DNA from: Sedimentisphaera salicampi
Lineage (GTDB): Bacteria; Planctomycetota; Phycisphaerae; Sedimentisphaerales; Sedimentisphaeraceae
Reading direction: 5' to 3'
Assembly: GCF_002117005.1 (NCBI RefSeq)
Contig: NZ_CP021023.1
Span: forward strand, 2,108,001-2,172,000
Length of the DNA stretch: 64,000 nucleotides
The notes beneath the pieces are model-generated. The model was not told where the DNA came from. It searched no databases and saw only the letters and a program-made list of their open reading frames with translations. The number at the start of each line of letters is the position of its first letter. Position 1 is the stretch's first letter. Positions 46,636 to 57,479 of the stretch are shown one piece after another. The translations under genes were made by a program, and so were the position numbers.

Positions 46636-49095
46636 CTACTCTGAAGTTTTCTTCTTAGCAGAAGTCTTTTTTGTTGTTTTTTTAGCGGTCTTCTTGGCTG
46701 TTTTCTTCGTTGATTTCTTGGTTGTTTTCTTCGTTGTTTTTTTGGCTGTTTTTTTCTTTGCGGCGGTTTTCTTCCTGCCGAGGATCTCATCAGCCTCTTC
46801 GATTGTATCAGGCGGCCAAACGCCCTCGTTCTGAAGCTCTTTGAGCCTATCAAGCATCTTGATGCTGATTATATTCCGGCACCTTGGAAACTTGTTGCAC
46901 CCGAGGAACGGCCCGCGTTTGCTCTGCCGCACCACAAGCTCGCCGTTCTTGCACTTCTGGCATCTGATCCCCGTCGGCTCCGGCGGCGGGGCGGGCGGAA
47001 GCACGTTGCCTTCCTTATCAATCTTCATAATCGTTTTACATTTCGGGTAGTCCTCGCAGCCGAGGAACTTGCCGTAGCGTCCGGTTTTCACAACCATATC
47101 CTTGCCGCAGTTCGGGCATTTGTGTCCGCTCTTTTCCTCCTTCACAGGCTTGCCCTCAGAGTCGCACGGACAGGCATATTTACACTCCGGATACTTCGAA
47201 CAGCTAAGGAATCTGCCGTTCTTCCCGAAGCGGTATTCGAGCTTCGCCCCGCAATCGGGGCAGTTGTAATCGCTGGGGGTGGTTTCGGCCTTGGCGTGTT
47301 TCATCTGTTCCTTCGCCTGCTCAAGCCGGCTGCTGAAAGGCCCGTAAAACTCCTCCAGCACCCTCACCCAGTCGTTGTTTTTCTCTTCGATTCCGTCGAG
47401 GTTTTCCTCCATCTGACGGGTGAATGCGATGTCCATAATCTCCGGGAAGAAGTCTTCGAGCTTCTCTGTTACCACAATCCCGAGGTCGGTGGCGCGGAGC
47501 TTCTTGTCTATCTGCTCCACGTATTTCCTGTCCTGTATGGTGGAGATGATCGATGCATACGTACTCGGCCGGCCGATGCCTTCCTTCTCCAAAGCCTTCA
47601 CAAGCGAGGCCTCGGTGTATCTTGCAGGCGGCTTTGTGAAGTGCTGCTCGGGCCTTAGATCAGCCGCTGCGAGCTTCTGGCCCTCTCTCATCTCGGGAAG
47701 CTGCTGCTCTGTGGAACGGTTTTGCCAAATCTTCGTGAACCCGTCGAATGCGAGCATCCTTCCGGAAGCCCTGAATTCACACTCGCCAACCTCCGCCTGC
47801 GCGCATACCTTTACAGACGTAATGAACCACTTTGCGGGCGTCATCTGTGAGGCGATAAATCTCCGCCAGATAAGGTCGTAGAGCCTAAACTGCTCGTCGC
47901 TCAAGTGCGGCCTTGCCTGCTGCGGGGTTATTGACGGGTCTGTTGGGCGTATTGCCTCGTGCGCCTCTTGGGCGGCCTTGCTGGAGGCGTAGAAATTCGG
48001 CTTATCGGGCAGATAATCAGCCCCGAGCTGCTCGCTGATATACTTTCGCCCTGCATTGAGCGCCTCGGGCGAGAGGTATGTGCTGTCTGTACGCATGTAG
48101 GTGATCAGGCCGATTGTTCCAAGTCCGCCGAGGTCAACGCCCTCGTACAGGCTCTGGGCTATACGCATCGTGCGTTTTGCACCGAAGCCGCTGCGGTTTG
48201 AAGCGGCCTGCTGAAGCGTGGATGTGATAAACGGAGGCAGGGGGCGTGATTTGGATTCCTTCTTCTCAACGCTGCTGACTGTGAAATCCTGCCCGCTGAG
48301 AGAGTGAAATATCTCTTCGGCCTGCTGCTGGTTTTTCGCTCCGAATTTCTTCCCGCCAACTCGGGCAAGCTCGGCCTTGAAGGCGTTGTGCTGCTCGAAC
48401 CAGTCTGCAAGCTCAGCGCGGCTGGGCTTCTTCTCGCCGGCATTCAGCTGCTCCCAGCTCTCGGCGTATTTATGCTGCCCGTTGCTGGTCTGGTCTAAAT
48501 CTGTGGTGAAAACTGCGGGAATCAGCCAGTATTCCTCCGGATTGAACGCACGGATCTCCTTCTCCCGCTCGGCTACTATCTTCACCGCCACAGACTGAAC
48601 GCGCCCAGCACTCAAGCCCCCGGCAACCTTCTTCCAGAGCAGAGGGCTTATCTGATAGCCCACGATCCTGTCGAGAATTCGCCTTGCCTGCTGGGCATTA
48701 ACTTTCGCCATATCCAGCTTACCCGGATCTGCGAAGGCCTGCCTGATGGAATTTTTCGTTATCGCATTGAAAACAACGCGGTATGTATGTTCATCCGAAA
48801 CGCCCAAAACCTTGGCCAGATGCCATGCAATCGCCTCACCCTCGCGGTCGAGGTCTGTGGCAAGATACACATTATCGCATTTCTTCGCAGCGCTTCTGAG
48901 CTGGCCGACGAGCTTCTTCTTGCCCGGAGTTATATCGTAGGTCGGCTGGAAGCCGTTTTCTATGTCCACATTTATCCCTTTGCTGGGCAGGTCGCGGATG
49001 TGCCCGTTTGAGGCCTTAACCTCAAACTCCGAGCCGAGATATTTATTTATCGTTTTCGCCTTCGCCGGCGACTCAACTATCACAAGATTTTTCAT
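46636..49095 (-). CDS. topA: DNA topoisomerase I
   Basis: Type IA topoisomerase of 819 residues that relaxes negative supercoils. The Toprim domain has VIVESPAKAKTINKYLG and TDLDREGEAIAWHL; the active tyrosine lies in GLITYMRTDSTYLS. Three C-terminal zinc ribbons are seen (CPDCGAKLEYRFGKNGRFL, CPNCGKDMVVKTGRYGKFL, CQKCKNGELVVRQSKRGPFL). The last 45 residues are a Lys/Thr repeat tail, a DNA-binding extension common in high-GC or complex-nucleoid bacteria. It precedes the AEC gene. Confidence 0.97.
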   Translation of the reverse strand: MKNLVIVESPAKAKTINKYLGSEFEVKASNGHIRDLPSKGINVDIENGFQPTYDITPGKKKLVGQLRSAAKKCDNVYLATDLDREGEAIAWHLAKVLGVSDEHTYRVVFNAITKNSIRQAFADPGKLDMAKVNAQQARRILDRIVGYQISPLLWKKVAGGLSAGRVQSVAVKIVAEREKEIRAFNPEEYWLIPAVFTTDLDQTSNGQHKYAESWEQLNAGEKKPSRAELADWFEQHNAFKAELARVGGKKFGAKNQQQAEEIFHSLSGQDFTVSSVEKKESKSRPLPPFITSTLQQAASNRSGFGAKRTMRIAQSLYEGVDLGGLGTIGLITYMRTDSTYLSPEALNAGRKYISEQLGADYLPDKPNFYASSKAAQEAHEAIRPTDPSITPQQARPHLSDEQFRLYDLIWRRFIASQMTPAKWFITSVKVCAQAEVGECEFRASGRMLAFDGFTKIWQNRSTEQQLPEMREGQKLAAADLRPEQHFTKPPARYTEASLVKALEKEGIGRPSTYASIISTIQDRKYVEQIDKKLRATDLGIVVTEKLEDFFPEIMDIAFTRQMEENLDGIEEKNNDWVRVLEEFYGPFSSRLEQAKEQMKHAKAETTPSDYNCPDCGAKLEYRFGKNGRFLSCSKYPECKYACPCDSEGKPVKEEKSGHKCPNCGKDMVVKTGRYGKFLGCEDYPKCKTIMKIDKEGNVLPPAPPPEPTGIRCQKCKNGELVVRQSKRGPFLGCNKFPRCRNIISIKMLDRLKELQNEGVWPPDTIEEADEILGRKKTAAKKKTAKKTTKKTTKKSTKKTAKKTAKKTTKKTSAKKKTSE

Positions 49096-49229
49096 AATAG
49101 AAAGCTAAATGCCCTTCCTTTTTAGGCCTGTAGAGTTTTTTAAGGGCAGAGAAATAAGAACATTCCTGCGGTTTGTCAAGGAAATTCTATAACCTGAGCA
49201 AGCTTGCAAGCTGGGTGTGCGACAATTTT

Positions 49230-49440
49230 TTGTGGCTCGCGGCAAGCTGCGAGCGGCAGAGTGGCAGAGCTGCAAGTCCGCCTGCGGCGGATGGCGAGTG
49301 GCAAAATTATTAGTGAAAAATTAGCGGAGATTAGCGGCTGAAAAATCCCGTCTAAAAAATATCCCCTTAGTGCATCTTAGAGCTGCTTAGCGGCTTATAT
49401 ATCTCAGCGGAGTTTAGCGGCCGCAAAATATCCGCCGGCT
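49230..49440. repeat. Dispersed intergenic repeat, family B with hairpin word
   Basis: The order is GGCAGAGCTGCAAGTCCGCC, a CCGCC-TGC-GGCGG hairpin, TGGCAAAATTATTAGTGA, then the family B wording AAAATATCCCCTTAGTGC. Nothing gene-like is seen in 49096-49534 apart from the ribosome site of the next gene. Confidence 0.8.
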
Positions 49441-49534
49441 TTTTTTTAATTTACACTTTTTCATATTGCATTCCGCCGTTATGGTGTTAGCATACCCGCC
49501 TTCTGTTTAGGAATCAAGAAAGCGAGGCAGAGAT

Positions 49535-50125
49535 ATGACATTTGAATTTGATTTATTCACCCATTTTGTAATGCCGCTGCTGATTTTCCTCTCCCGCGTA
49601 GCGGATGTGGGGCTCGGCACGATACGTCTGATTTTCATAACCAAGGGCATGAAAAGGCTTGCTCCGCTGGTCGGCTTTTTCGAGATGCTGGTATGGGTTT
49701 TGGCGATGGGCGTAGTGATGAAGAATCTGAACAATCCGATTTCGTATATTGCTTATGCCGGCGGATTTGCTGCGGGCAGCTATATCGGCATCCTGCTTGC
49801 CGAGAAGATGGCTCTGGGGAAGGTGATGCTGCGTGTGCTGATTGTGGAAAACTGCCAGTTGCTGCTCGAAGAGCTGCAGCACGAAGGCTACGGATTCACC
49901 GTTTTAGACGGCCGGGGAGCAAAGGGGCCGGTGAAAATCGTATTCTCCGTGATAAAGAAGAAAGACCTCAAAAAGGTTATAGAGTTTATAGACAAACACC
50001 ACCCAAAGGCGTTCTACAGCGTGGGAGATGTGGGCAGCGTGCGCGAGGGGATTTTCCCCACTAAATACCCAACATCATTCTACCGCGCCTCCCTGCCATA
50101 CCGCCTCTTCAGGAAGGGAAAATAA
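49535..50125 (+). CDS. UPF0316/DUF2179 membrane protein
   Basis: Integral membrane protein of 196 residues with three predicted helices in the first 95 residues (LLIFLSRVADVGLGTIRLIF, LVGFFEMLVWVLAMGVVMKN, IAYAGGFAAGSYIGILLAEK) and a soluble C-terminal DUF2179-type domain (GFTVLDGRGAKGPVKIVFSV). The family function is unknown. Start ATG at 49535 has a GAGGCAGAG site. Probably monocistronic. Confidence 0.85.
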   Translation: MTFEFDLFTHFVMPLLIFLSRVADVGLGTIRLIFITKGMKRLAPLVGFFEMLVWVLAMGVVMKNLNNPISYIAYAGGFAAGSYIGILLAEKMALGKVMLRVLIVENCQLLLEELQHEGYGFTVLDGRGAKGPVKIVFSVIKKKDLKKVIEFIDKHHPKAFYSVGDVGSVREGIFPTKYPTSFYRASLPYRLFRKGK

Positions 50126-50255
50126 GCTTAAAAAAAGCTGCTCAGCACAAGCATTTTCCGCCAATTGAAAACCGCTGTTTTGGCTAATCAGAGCGGTTGA
50201 GGGGCGGGTGAGAGATGAGCTTGAAATTTTTTGAGAAAAATTTGTATTTTTTTGT

Positions 50256-50284
50256 TTGGCGCAATCTGAAGTTTGTTGTATATA
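50256..50284 (+). promoter_or_regulatory. Candidate promoter of the ferredoxin gene
   Basis: TTGGCG (50256-50261) and TATATA (50279-50284) are 17 bases apart, about 70 bases before the ferredoxin ATG. Confidence 0.5.
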
Positions 50285-50355
50285 TAGGTTTGTTCACAGA
50301 TTGAATGTGAAAAGAAGAATGAGAATTAACTTAATTTTTTGAAAGGATGTTAATT

Positions 50356-50532
50356 ATGCCAGCAGTTATCGATAAAGAAACCTGCACGGGCTGCGGGGCG
50401 TGCGTGGATGCCTGCCCTGTTGAAGCGATCTCTCTGGACGACAACGGCAAGGCCGAAGTAGATGCGGATGTTTGCATCGACTGCGGTGCGTGCGTTGATG
50501 AGTGCCCGGTAGAGGCAATCTCGATGGAATAA
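50356..50532 (+). CDS. 2[4Fe-4S] ferredoxin
   Basis: Clostridial-type ferredoxin of 58 residues with two cysteine motifs: CTGCGACVDACP at residues 10-21 and CIDCGACVDECP at about 40-51. It carries electrons at low potential in the cytoplasm, which suits an anaerobic or fermentative lifestyle. Start ATG 50356 has GAAAGGA upstream; a frame beginning at 50347 adds only a few residues. A terminator follows directly. Confidence 0.95.
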   Translation: MPAVIDKETCTGCGACVDACPVEAISLDDNGKAEVDADVCIDCGACVDECPVEAISME

Positions 50533-50560
50533 TCCATTCGATGATTAGAAACAGCATTTC

Positions 50561-50596
50561 AAGGGGCAATCTTTACGGGGGTTGTCCCTTTTTTTT
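50561..50596 (+). terminator. Terminator between ferredoxin and ribD
   Basis: AAGGGGCAA (50561-50569) pairs with TTGTCCCTT (50582-50590) with one G-U, followed by a run of T to 50596. The ribD ribosome site GGAG begins at the next base, so termination and ribD expression compete. Confidence 0.75.
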
Positions 50597-50608
50597 GGAG
50601 CGAAAATA

Positions 50609-51721
50609 ATGGCATACCAGCAGTATATGCATTGGGCGATTGAGCTGGCCAAACGCGGTTTCGGGAGTGTGGAGCCCAATCCTCTTGTAGGGTGCGTTAT
50701 AGTTAATCCCGAGGGTGAAGTTGTAGGTGAGGGCTGGCATAAACATTTCGGCAAAGAGCATGCGGAGATAAACGCCCTTCAAGACTGCCGCCTTAAGGGG
50801 CTGAGCCCCTCCGGCTGCTCGGTTTACGTTACCCTTGAGCCCTGCAGTCATTACGGGAAAACCCCGCCCTGCGCAGCGGCGCTGATAGAGGCGGAGGTTG
50901 CCGAGGTGATAGCTGCAATGGAAGACCCGAGCGAGAAGGTTGCCGGCAGGGGGTTCAATATGCTGCGTAAGGCTGGGATCAAGGTTGAAGCGGGGGTTTG
51001 CAGGGAGCAGGCCGAGCTGCTGAACCCGGCCTTCATCAAGCAGAGCAGGCATTCCCGCCCGTGGGTTATCCTCAAATGGGCGCAGAGCATTGATGGATAT
51101 ATGAGCGAAACAAGCCCCGAAGGGCAGGATTTATGGCTCACTTCCGAAGCGAGCAGGGAAAATGTGCACAGGCTGCGGAGGAGCTGCGATTATATCCTCG
51201 CAGGAATCGGAACTGTCCTGGCAGACGATCCGCTGCTTACCGCAAGGCCCTCTCACGGCAGAAGCCCGCACAGGATTATCCTCGATTCAAAGCTTAGAAT
51301 AACCGCTGATATGCGGCTTTCTCAGAGCATAGACGCTGCCCCGCTTACGATTTTTACGCTCTCTGAGGATCAGGAAAAGATTCAAACGCTCACCGACTGC
51401 GGAGTTAATGTTGTCCAGGCGCAGAGGGATGAGAATGGCCGATGCAGCATTCGGGGCGTGCTGGATAAGCTTGCCGCAAAAAATGCCCAGAGGGTGATGG
51501 TGGAGGCGGGGCCGGAGCTGCTCACCGAATTCATCCGCTGCGGGCTTGCAGATGAATTATGGATATACACTGCCCCTAAGATGCTCTGCTCTGCGGGGAA
51601 AGACAGCTTACCTAAAGCAATGGCAGGGCTCCCCGGAAGCGGTCTCTATCACAGCCAATTCACTCCATTCGGCGAAGATATACGGCTCACCGCTCTAACC
51701 CGCCCTGTAAGCGAGATTTGA
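50609..51721 (+). CDS. ribD: Bifunctional riboflavin deaminase/reductase
   Basis: Performs deamination and then reduction of the pyrimidine intermediate of riboflavin synthesis. The deaminase domain has HAEINAL and the zinc ligands in LEPCSHYGKTPPC; the reductase domain starts near residue 150 with RPWVILKWAQSIDGYMSE and contains NVHRLRRSCDYILAGIGTVL. Length 370 is typical. The start is ATG 50609 with GGAG at 50597-50600. Other rib genes and an FMN riboswitch are absent here. Confidence 0.96.
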   Translation: MAYQQYMHWAIELAKRGFGSVEPNPLVGCVIVNPEGEVVGEGWHKHFGKEHAEINALQDCRLKGLSPSGCSVYVTLEPCSHYGKTPPCAAALIEAEVAEVIAAMEDPSEKVAGRGFNMLRKAGIKVEAGVCREQAELLNPAFIKQSRHSRPWVILKWAQSIDGYMSETSPEGQDLWLTSEASRENVHRLRRSCDYILAGIGTVLADDPLLTARPSHGRSPHRIILDSKLRITADMRLSQSIDAAPLTIFTLSEDQEKIQTLTDCGVNVVQAQRDENGRCSIRGVLDKLAAKNAQRVMVEAGPELLTEFIRCGLADELWIYTAPKMLCSAGKDSLPKAMAGLPGSGLYHSQFTPFGEDIRLTALTRPVSEI

Positions 51722-51727
51722 GCCGGC

Positions 51728-53248
51728 TTAAAACGGCCCGACGTTTATCGGATAATCAAGCTTATCGCCCTTGTAGTTTTCCTCGCCGCTGCCGCTGATA
51801 TACATTCCAGCCTCAACGCCCGGAGAATCGGGAGCGAGCTGGAAGCCCAGCGGATTCCAGAGCCCGTTTTCATCTTTAATACTGCCCTTGAATCGGGGCT
51901 TTTCGGTTATCGCTTTGCTGTCTTCAGGGCGGTTTTCAAATTCGCCTGAATACAGATTGTTCAAGAATCTGGTTTTCCTGCTGCCCGCCATAACGAAATC
52001 TGCCTCGCCTTCCACATAGAAAATATTGTTGGCGAAGAGCGTATTTTCAGGGTACGGCCCGCCCCAGTTGTCCATCTCCACAATCGTTCGGTCTATCTCT
52101 TTGGAGCTCTTGCGGGGCACGTAAATCAGATTGTTGTATATTCTGGTGTTCGTAACTGGGCCGGTGATGTGGAAAGTTGGCGAGAAGCCGGCGGCGTGGC
52201 CTTCGGTGCGCAGCCCGTCGTTTATGCTGATATTGTAGCGTACTATTGTGCCCTCGTTGATCCTGCTGGATTTGGCTGCCTTGCCGTTGCAGCAGATAAG
52301 CAGGAAGCCGCCTTCGTTGTCGTGGCTGTAGTTGTACTGGATTATCGTGCCGCGGCAGTTCCAGTCTGAATCGAAGCCTTGGCCGTCCCAGCAGGCCTTG
52401 TGATCGGATACTTCGTTGTACTGAATGACCGTGTTATCCGAAGACCACGGCCAAATGCCCGCGGCCGCATCGCCCTTCTCCAGCATTCTCGGGCAGTCCC
52501 GCATAACGTTTCCTTCGATAAGGGCTCCGTCGCATCCCAGCGGCACAATCCCATCGCCCGGGATGCCCTCAAGCAGATTATCACGAACCACCACATTCAG
52601 GCTCGGATGCCAGTTATTCCGGTTGGTATAGCCGCGGGAGTTTATGCCGTTTCGGACGCAGTCTTTCAAACGGCAGTTTTCGATTACAAGCCCGTTGAAG
52701 CGGGTTTTCTTTTCCTTGCCGTGATTCTGCCAGATGATTGCAGATCCGCCGCCTTTTTTCTTCTTATACTTGCTGCCGTTTACATCATGGATGAACAGGT
52801 CGCTGATTCGGATATCGTTTCCCTCGCCGAAGTCTTTGAGCTCTATCCGGAGCCCCCTTCTGCCCGGTTCAGGCTTGCTGCCGGTGTTGGTTATCTCGAG
52901 CCCTTCCAGCGTAACGTATTCCATATTGAAAAGATGAACGGCTTCGGGAAATCTCCCGCCGGCGGCCAGGAGGGGTTTATCGCCTTCGCCGTAGCTGCCG
53001 ATATATATCTTTTTGCCCTTTTCGCCGCAGCCCTGAGGCTTGAAATGGCCTGTAAACTTCTCGCCAGCCTTGAAAAGCAGCTTATCGCCGGGCTTGAGTT
53101 TTATGGAATTAGCCTTTTCAAGCGTTCTGAAGGCCTGTTCGGGGGTTTTGCCCGTGTTTGAATCATTGCCTTCACTGCTGTTTACATAGTAGTCTGCGGC
53201 AAGGCTTATTGATGCCGCCATAAGCAGGATGAGTGTGTATCGAATCAT
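51728..53248 (-). CDS. Secreted right-handed beta-helix protein
   Basis: Exported protein of 506 residues with a signal peptide ending near AAD. The opening YYVNSSEGNDSNTGKTPEQA and the repeated short strands with Asn and Ile ladders (VVRDNLLEGIPGDGIV, VIQYNEVSDHKACWDGQG, IIQYNYSHDNEGGFL) are typical of parallel beta-helix pectate-lyase-like proteins. It may be a polysaccharide lyase or hydrolase, but no catalytic residues can be assigned. It lies 21 bases downstream of ligA on the same strand. Confidence 0.8.
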   Translation of the reverse strand: MIRYTLILLMAASISLAADYYVNSSEGNDSNTGKTPEQAFRTLEKANSIKLKPGDKLLFKAGEKFTGHFKPQGCGEKGKKIYIGSYGEGDKPLLAAGGRFPEAVHLFNMEYVTLEGLEITNTGSKPEPGRRGLRIELKDFGEGNDIRISDLFIHDVNGSKYKKKKGGGSAIIWQNHGKEKKTRFNGLVIENCRLKDCVRNGINSRGYTNRNNWHPSLNVVVRDNLLEGIPGDGIVPLGCDGALIEGNVMRDCPRMLEKGDAAAGIWPWSSDNTVIQYNEVSDHKACWDGQGFDSDWNCRGTIIQYNYSHDNEGGFLLICCNGKAAKSSRINEGTIVRYNISINDGLRTEGHAAGFSPTFHITGPVTNTRIYNNLIYVPRKSSKEIDRTIVEMDNWGGPYPENTLFANNIFYVEGEADFVMAGSRKTRFLNNLYSGEFENRPEDSKAITEKPRFKGSIKDENGLWNPLGFQLAPDSPGVEAGMYISGSGEENYKGDKLDYPINVGPF

Positions 53249-53269
53249 AAAAACCGCCTTAATCTATTT

Positions 53270-55255
<1,986 letters not shown>

Positions 55256-55329
55256 TTATTCACCTGCGCTATATATTATTCTGCCGACAAACGAAAATAA
55301 TACCCCAGATTGCAGCTTTAAGCAAGCTG

Positions 55330-55570
55330 TCTTCCGCTGGATTCAATCCGCAGATTGCTCAGACAGATAAAATCCACGGATTACACCGATTTCGCGGATT
55401 TTTTGCGGCAAGCGGCGTGTGGCGAGAAGATTTCCCGCTTACCGATCGCTTTTGCCTGCATGGACTATCACGGACTTATACGGACTCCCGCTTATCCCTT
55501 CGATCTGCTGTCCGTGATTCCCTGTGCTTATCCGTGAGTGTCTGTGAGTGTCTGTTTTCCTGCAGCGACA
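55330..55570. repeat. Short-word intergenic repeat array
   Basis: A run of related short words such as AATCCACGGATTACACCG, TTTCGCGGATTTTTTGCGG, ATCACGGACTTATACGGACT and TCCGTGAGTGTCTGTGAGTG. Similar wording occurs at 57485-57570 and 35135-35180. It codes for nothing convincing. Confidence 0.7.
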
Positions 55571-55724
55571 AGATTTCACTTACTACAGCGGCCCGACATC
55601 CGCCGTGGCAGACCCGCTAAGCTCATGCAGCGAAAAGACTTCCCACTTGCCGCTAGCTTATTACGCTGTTCGCTGCCGGCTCAGTTCGTAAATGTTGCGG
55701 CCTGTCTGTGTTGGGCATCTGCTG

Positions 55725-55945
55725 TCCACTTATTCCGTCCGCCGAAGGCGGGCTACATGCGTGGCTCGGTCTTCGTTAGTTTTTCGCAAAGATTTCACGC
55801 AGCGAAGTGTTAATCAGAGCCGTGCGCAGAGTCCGCCGAAGGCGAAGAGCCTGTCCGCCGGAGGCAGAAAACAAGCGAATAGATTTTTGGCCCGTGGCAA
55901 AATCATTAGCAATAAATTAGTGCCGATTAGTGGCCGGAAAAAAGC
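55725..55945. repeat. Dispersed intergenic repeat, families A and B
   Basis: A degenerate family A copy (55762-55835) with CCGCC-GAA-GGCGG hairpin words is followed by TGGCAAAATCATTAGCAATA and the opening of family B to 55945. Confidence 0.75.
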
Positions 55946-56095
55946 TTTGCCACAAAATAATGCTGCAAATAAAACGAAAATACTAATCTTTTTTACTTGA
56001 ACCATAAATCCAGTATGATATATTGTGAATATCGATTATATAAGCAGGCTCCTCGGCGGACAAATAAAGATTGTTGGATTGCAAAAGGAAGCAAA

Positions 56096-56371
56096 ATGAA
56101 AAAACAGATCTCGAGAGTATCAGTGTTTCAGAGCAGCAAGGTGGTAGCGCTTCTATACTTCTTCTTCGGCCTGCCGCCCGCTTTAGCAGGGTTATTCATC
56201 GTGCTGTTTGCTAACCAGACTGAGCAAAAAATCGCAGTAATACCTTTCCTGCTTATGCCCATTATTTTATCTGTCATGGGCTTTGTTTTTCTTTCAATAA
56301 TGATCGCAATTTACAACTTCCTCGCGTCAAAGGTTGGGGGAATTGAATTCGAAACCAGGGAAGTGGTATAA
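56096..56371 (+). CDS. Small two-helix membrane protein
   Basis: A 91-residue protein beginning MKKQISRVSVFQSSKVVALL, with two transmembrane helices (about 18-40 and 48-75). The start at ATG 56096 has AAAGGA upstream; the frame extends back to 55997 only through intergenic sequence. Similar short proteins with an N-terminal RVSVFQ-type motif are widespread, and their function is unknown to me. Confidence 0.65.
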   Translation: MKKQISRVSVFQSSKVVALLYFFFGLPPALAGLFIVLFANQTEQKIAVIPFLLMPIILSVMGFVFLSIMIAIYNFLASKVGGIEFETREVV

Positions 56372-56609
56372 TAGCGACAACGGCAAGCCAAAGAAGGCTG
56401 AAAATTAAAAAGTCAATTTGATAAGTAATTATCTTCATTTCTTTTTGGTTGAATGAAAGCAAGTGTCGGACGGACTACCAGAACTACAAGCCCCACGCAT
56501 AAAAGAGCGTCTTATAATTAAAAAGAGTATTACCAAGCTAATGTAAATATTTAGAAAACTTTATACGTGAATGAAACTATAAAATGGACAGGTTTATTAG
56601 GAGGCCATT

Positions 56610-57374
56610 GTGATTACGTTTAAGTGCCCAACTTGCAGTCATAAATTAAAAGCTAAATATTCAAAGATTGGTCAAACAATTAGTTGCCCCGTATGCGACG
56701 AAAAAATTAAAATACCAATTTTGGATAAATGCCCTAACTGTGGAGAACCTATTGTATTAGAAGGCAAAAAACAAAACGCATTTTTGAGTCAAAATTCAAT
56801 TGCTTTAATTAATGAATTTAACGAAAAAAATTTTAGTATAATGTGTCAAAAATGTGGAACTAATCCATATTATAATACAATTAATAAAATTAGGGATAAA
56901 ATTAAAGAACTTTATGAGGCTGGTAGGACCCTATTAAATCAAGTCCCTATAGTATCAACTCACTCTCCTCAAAATTGGGACTACAATGTATTAGATATAG
57001 TTACTTCACAGACAGTTTCAGGTACTGGTTTTATTTCCGACATAGCTTCTTCATTTACTGATTTCTTTGGGGCAACATCTGGAACGTATAACCAAAAAAT
57101 AAAAGACAGCGAAAAACTCTGCAAACAGATACTCCGCGTAAATGCCGTTAATTTAAACGCCAATGCTATTATTGCTGTAGATATAGATTATTCTTCTGTG
57201 GGAAAAACGACAGGAATGCTAATGGTTTGTATGACAGGTACTGCTGTTCAACTAAAAAATACCAAGGAGGTATTAGAAGAATACAGGGCTAACCAATTAA
57301 CTGAATTAATTTCTTCAATGGAAGAAATAAAAAGATTAGAAAATATACTAAAAAAAGAATCAAGTAGGAAGTAG
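56610..57374 (+). CDS. Zinc-ribbon protein with YbjQ-like domain
   Basis: A 254-residue protein. Residues 1-80 hold three CxxC pairs (CPTCSHKL, CPVCDEKI, CPNCGEP) and a further CQKC, giving two zinc ribbons. The second half resembles the YbjQ/UPF0145 fold: VSGTGFISDIASSFTDFFG, NANAIIAVDIDYSSVG and MVCMTGTAVQL. A C-terminal helix completes it. The gene is clearly richer in A and T than its neighbours, with many AAT, TTA and ATA codons, which suggests horizontal transfer. Start GTG at 56610 with an AGGAGG-type site. Function unknown; YbjQ domains have been linked to heavy-metal binding only by name. Confidence 0.75.
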   Translation: MITFKCPTCSHKLKAKYSKIGQTISCPVCDEKIKIPILDKCPNCGEPIVLEGKKQNAFLSQNSIALINEFNEKNFSIMCQKCGTNPYYNTINKIRDKIKELYEAGRTLLNQVPIVSTHSPQNWDYNVLDIVTSQTVSGTGFISDIASSFTDFFGATSGTYNQKIKDSEKLCKQILRVNAVNLNANAIIAVDIDYSSVGKTTGMLMVCMTGTAVQLKNTKEVLEEYRANQLTELISSMEEIKRLENILKKESSRK

Positions 57375-57479
57375 GGTACTCAATATTTAATAGCAGTCCT
57401 CAACCGCCAAAGTACAATTCGGTACACGGCTGTTCAATAGATATTTAGTAGAAAAAAAAGCGGCCAAGTCTCTTTTCCG

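Noticed and set aside
46636-46780. Low-complexity coding end of topA as a frameshifted region
   Set aside because: The Lys/Thr tail is in frame with topA and such tails are common in the family.
50533-50608. FMN riboswitch before ribD
   Set aside because: The gap is only 76 bases and is filled by a simple terminator; the FMN aptamer signature is absent.
52379-53161. Plus-strand frame of 260 codons
   Set aside because: Antisense shadow of the beta-helix protein gene, without its own ribosome site or motifs.
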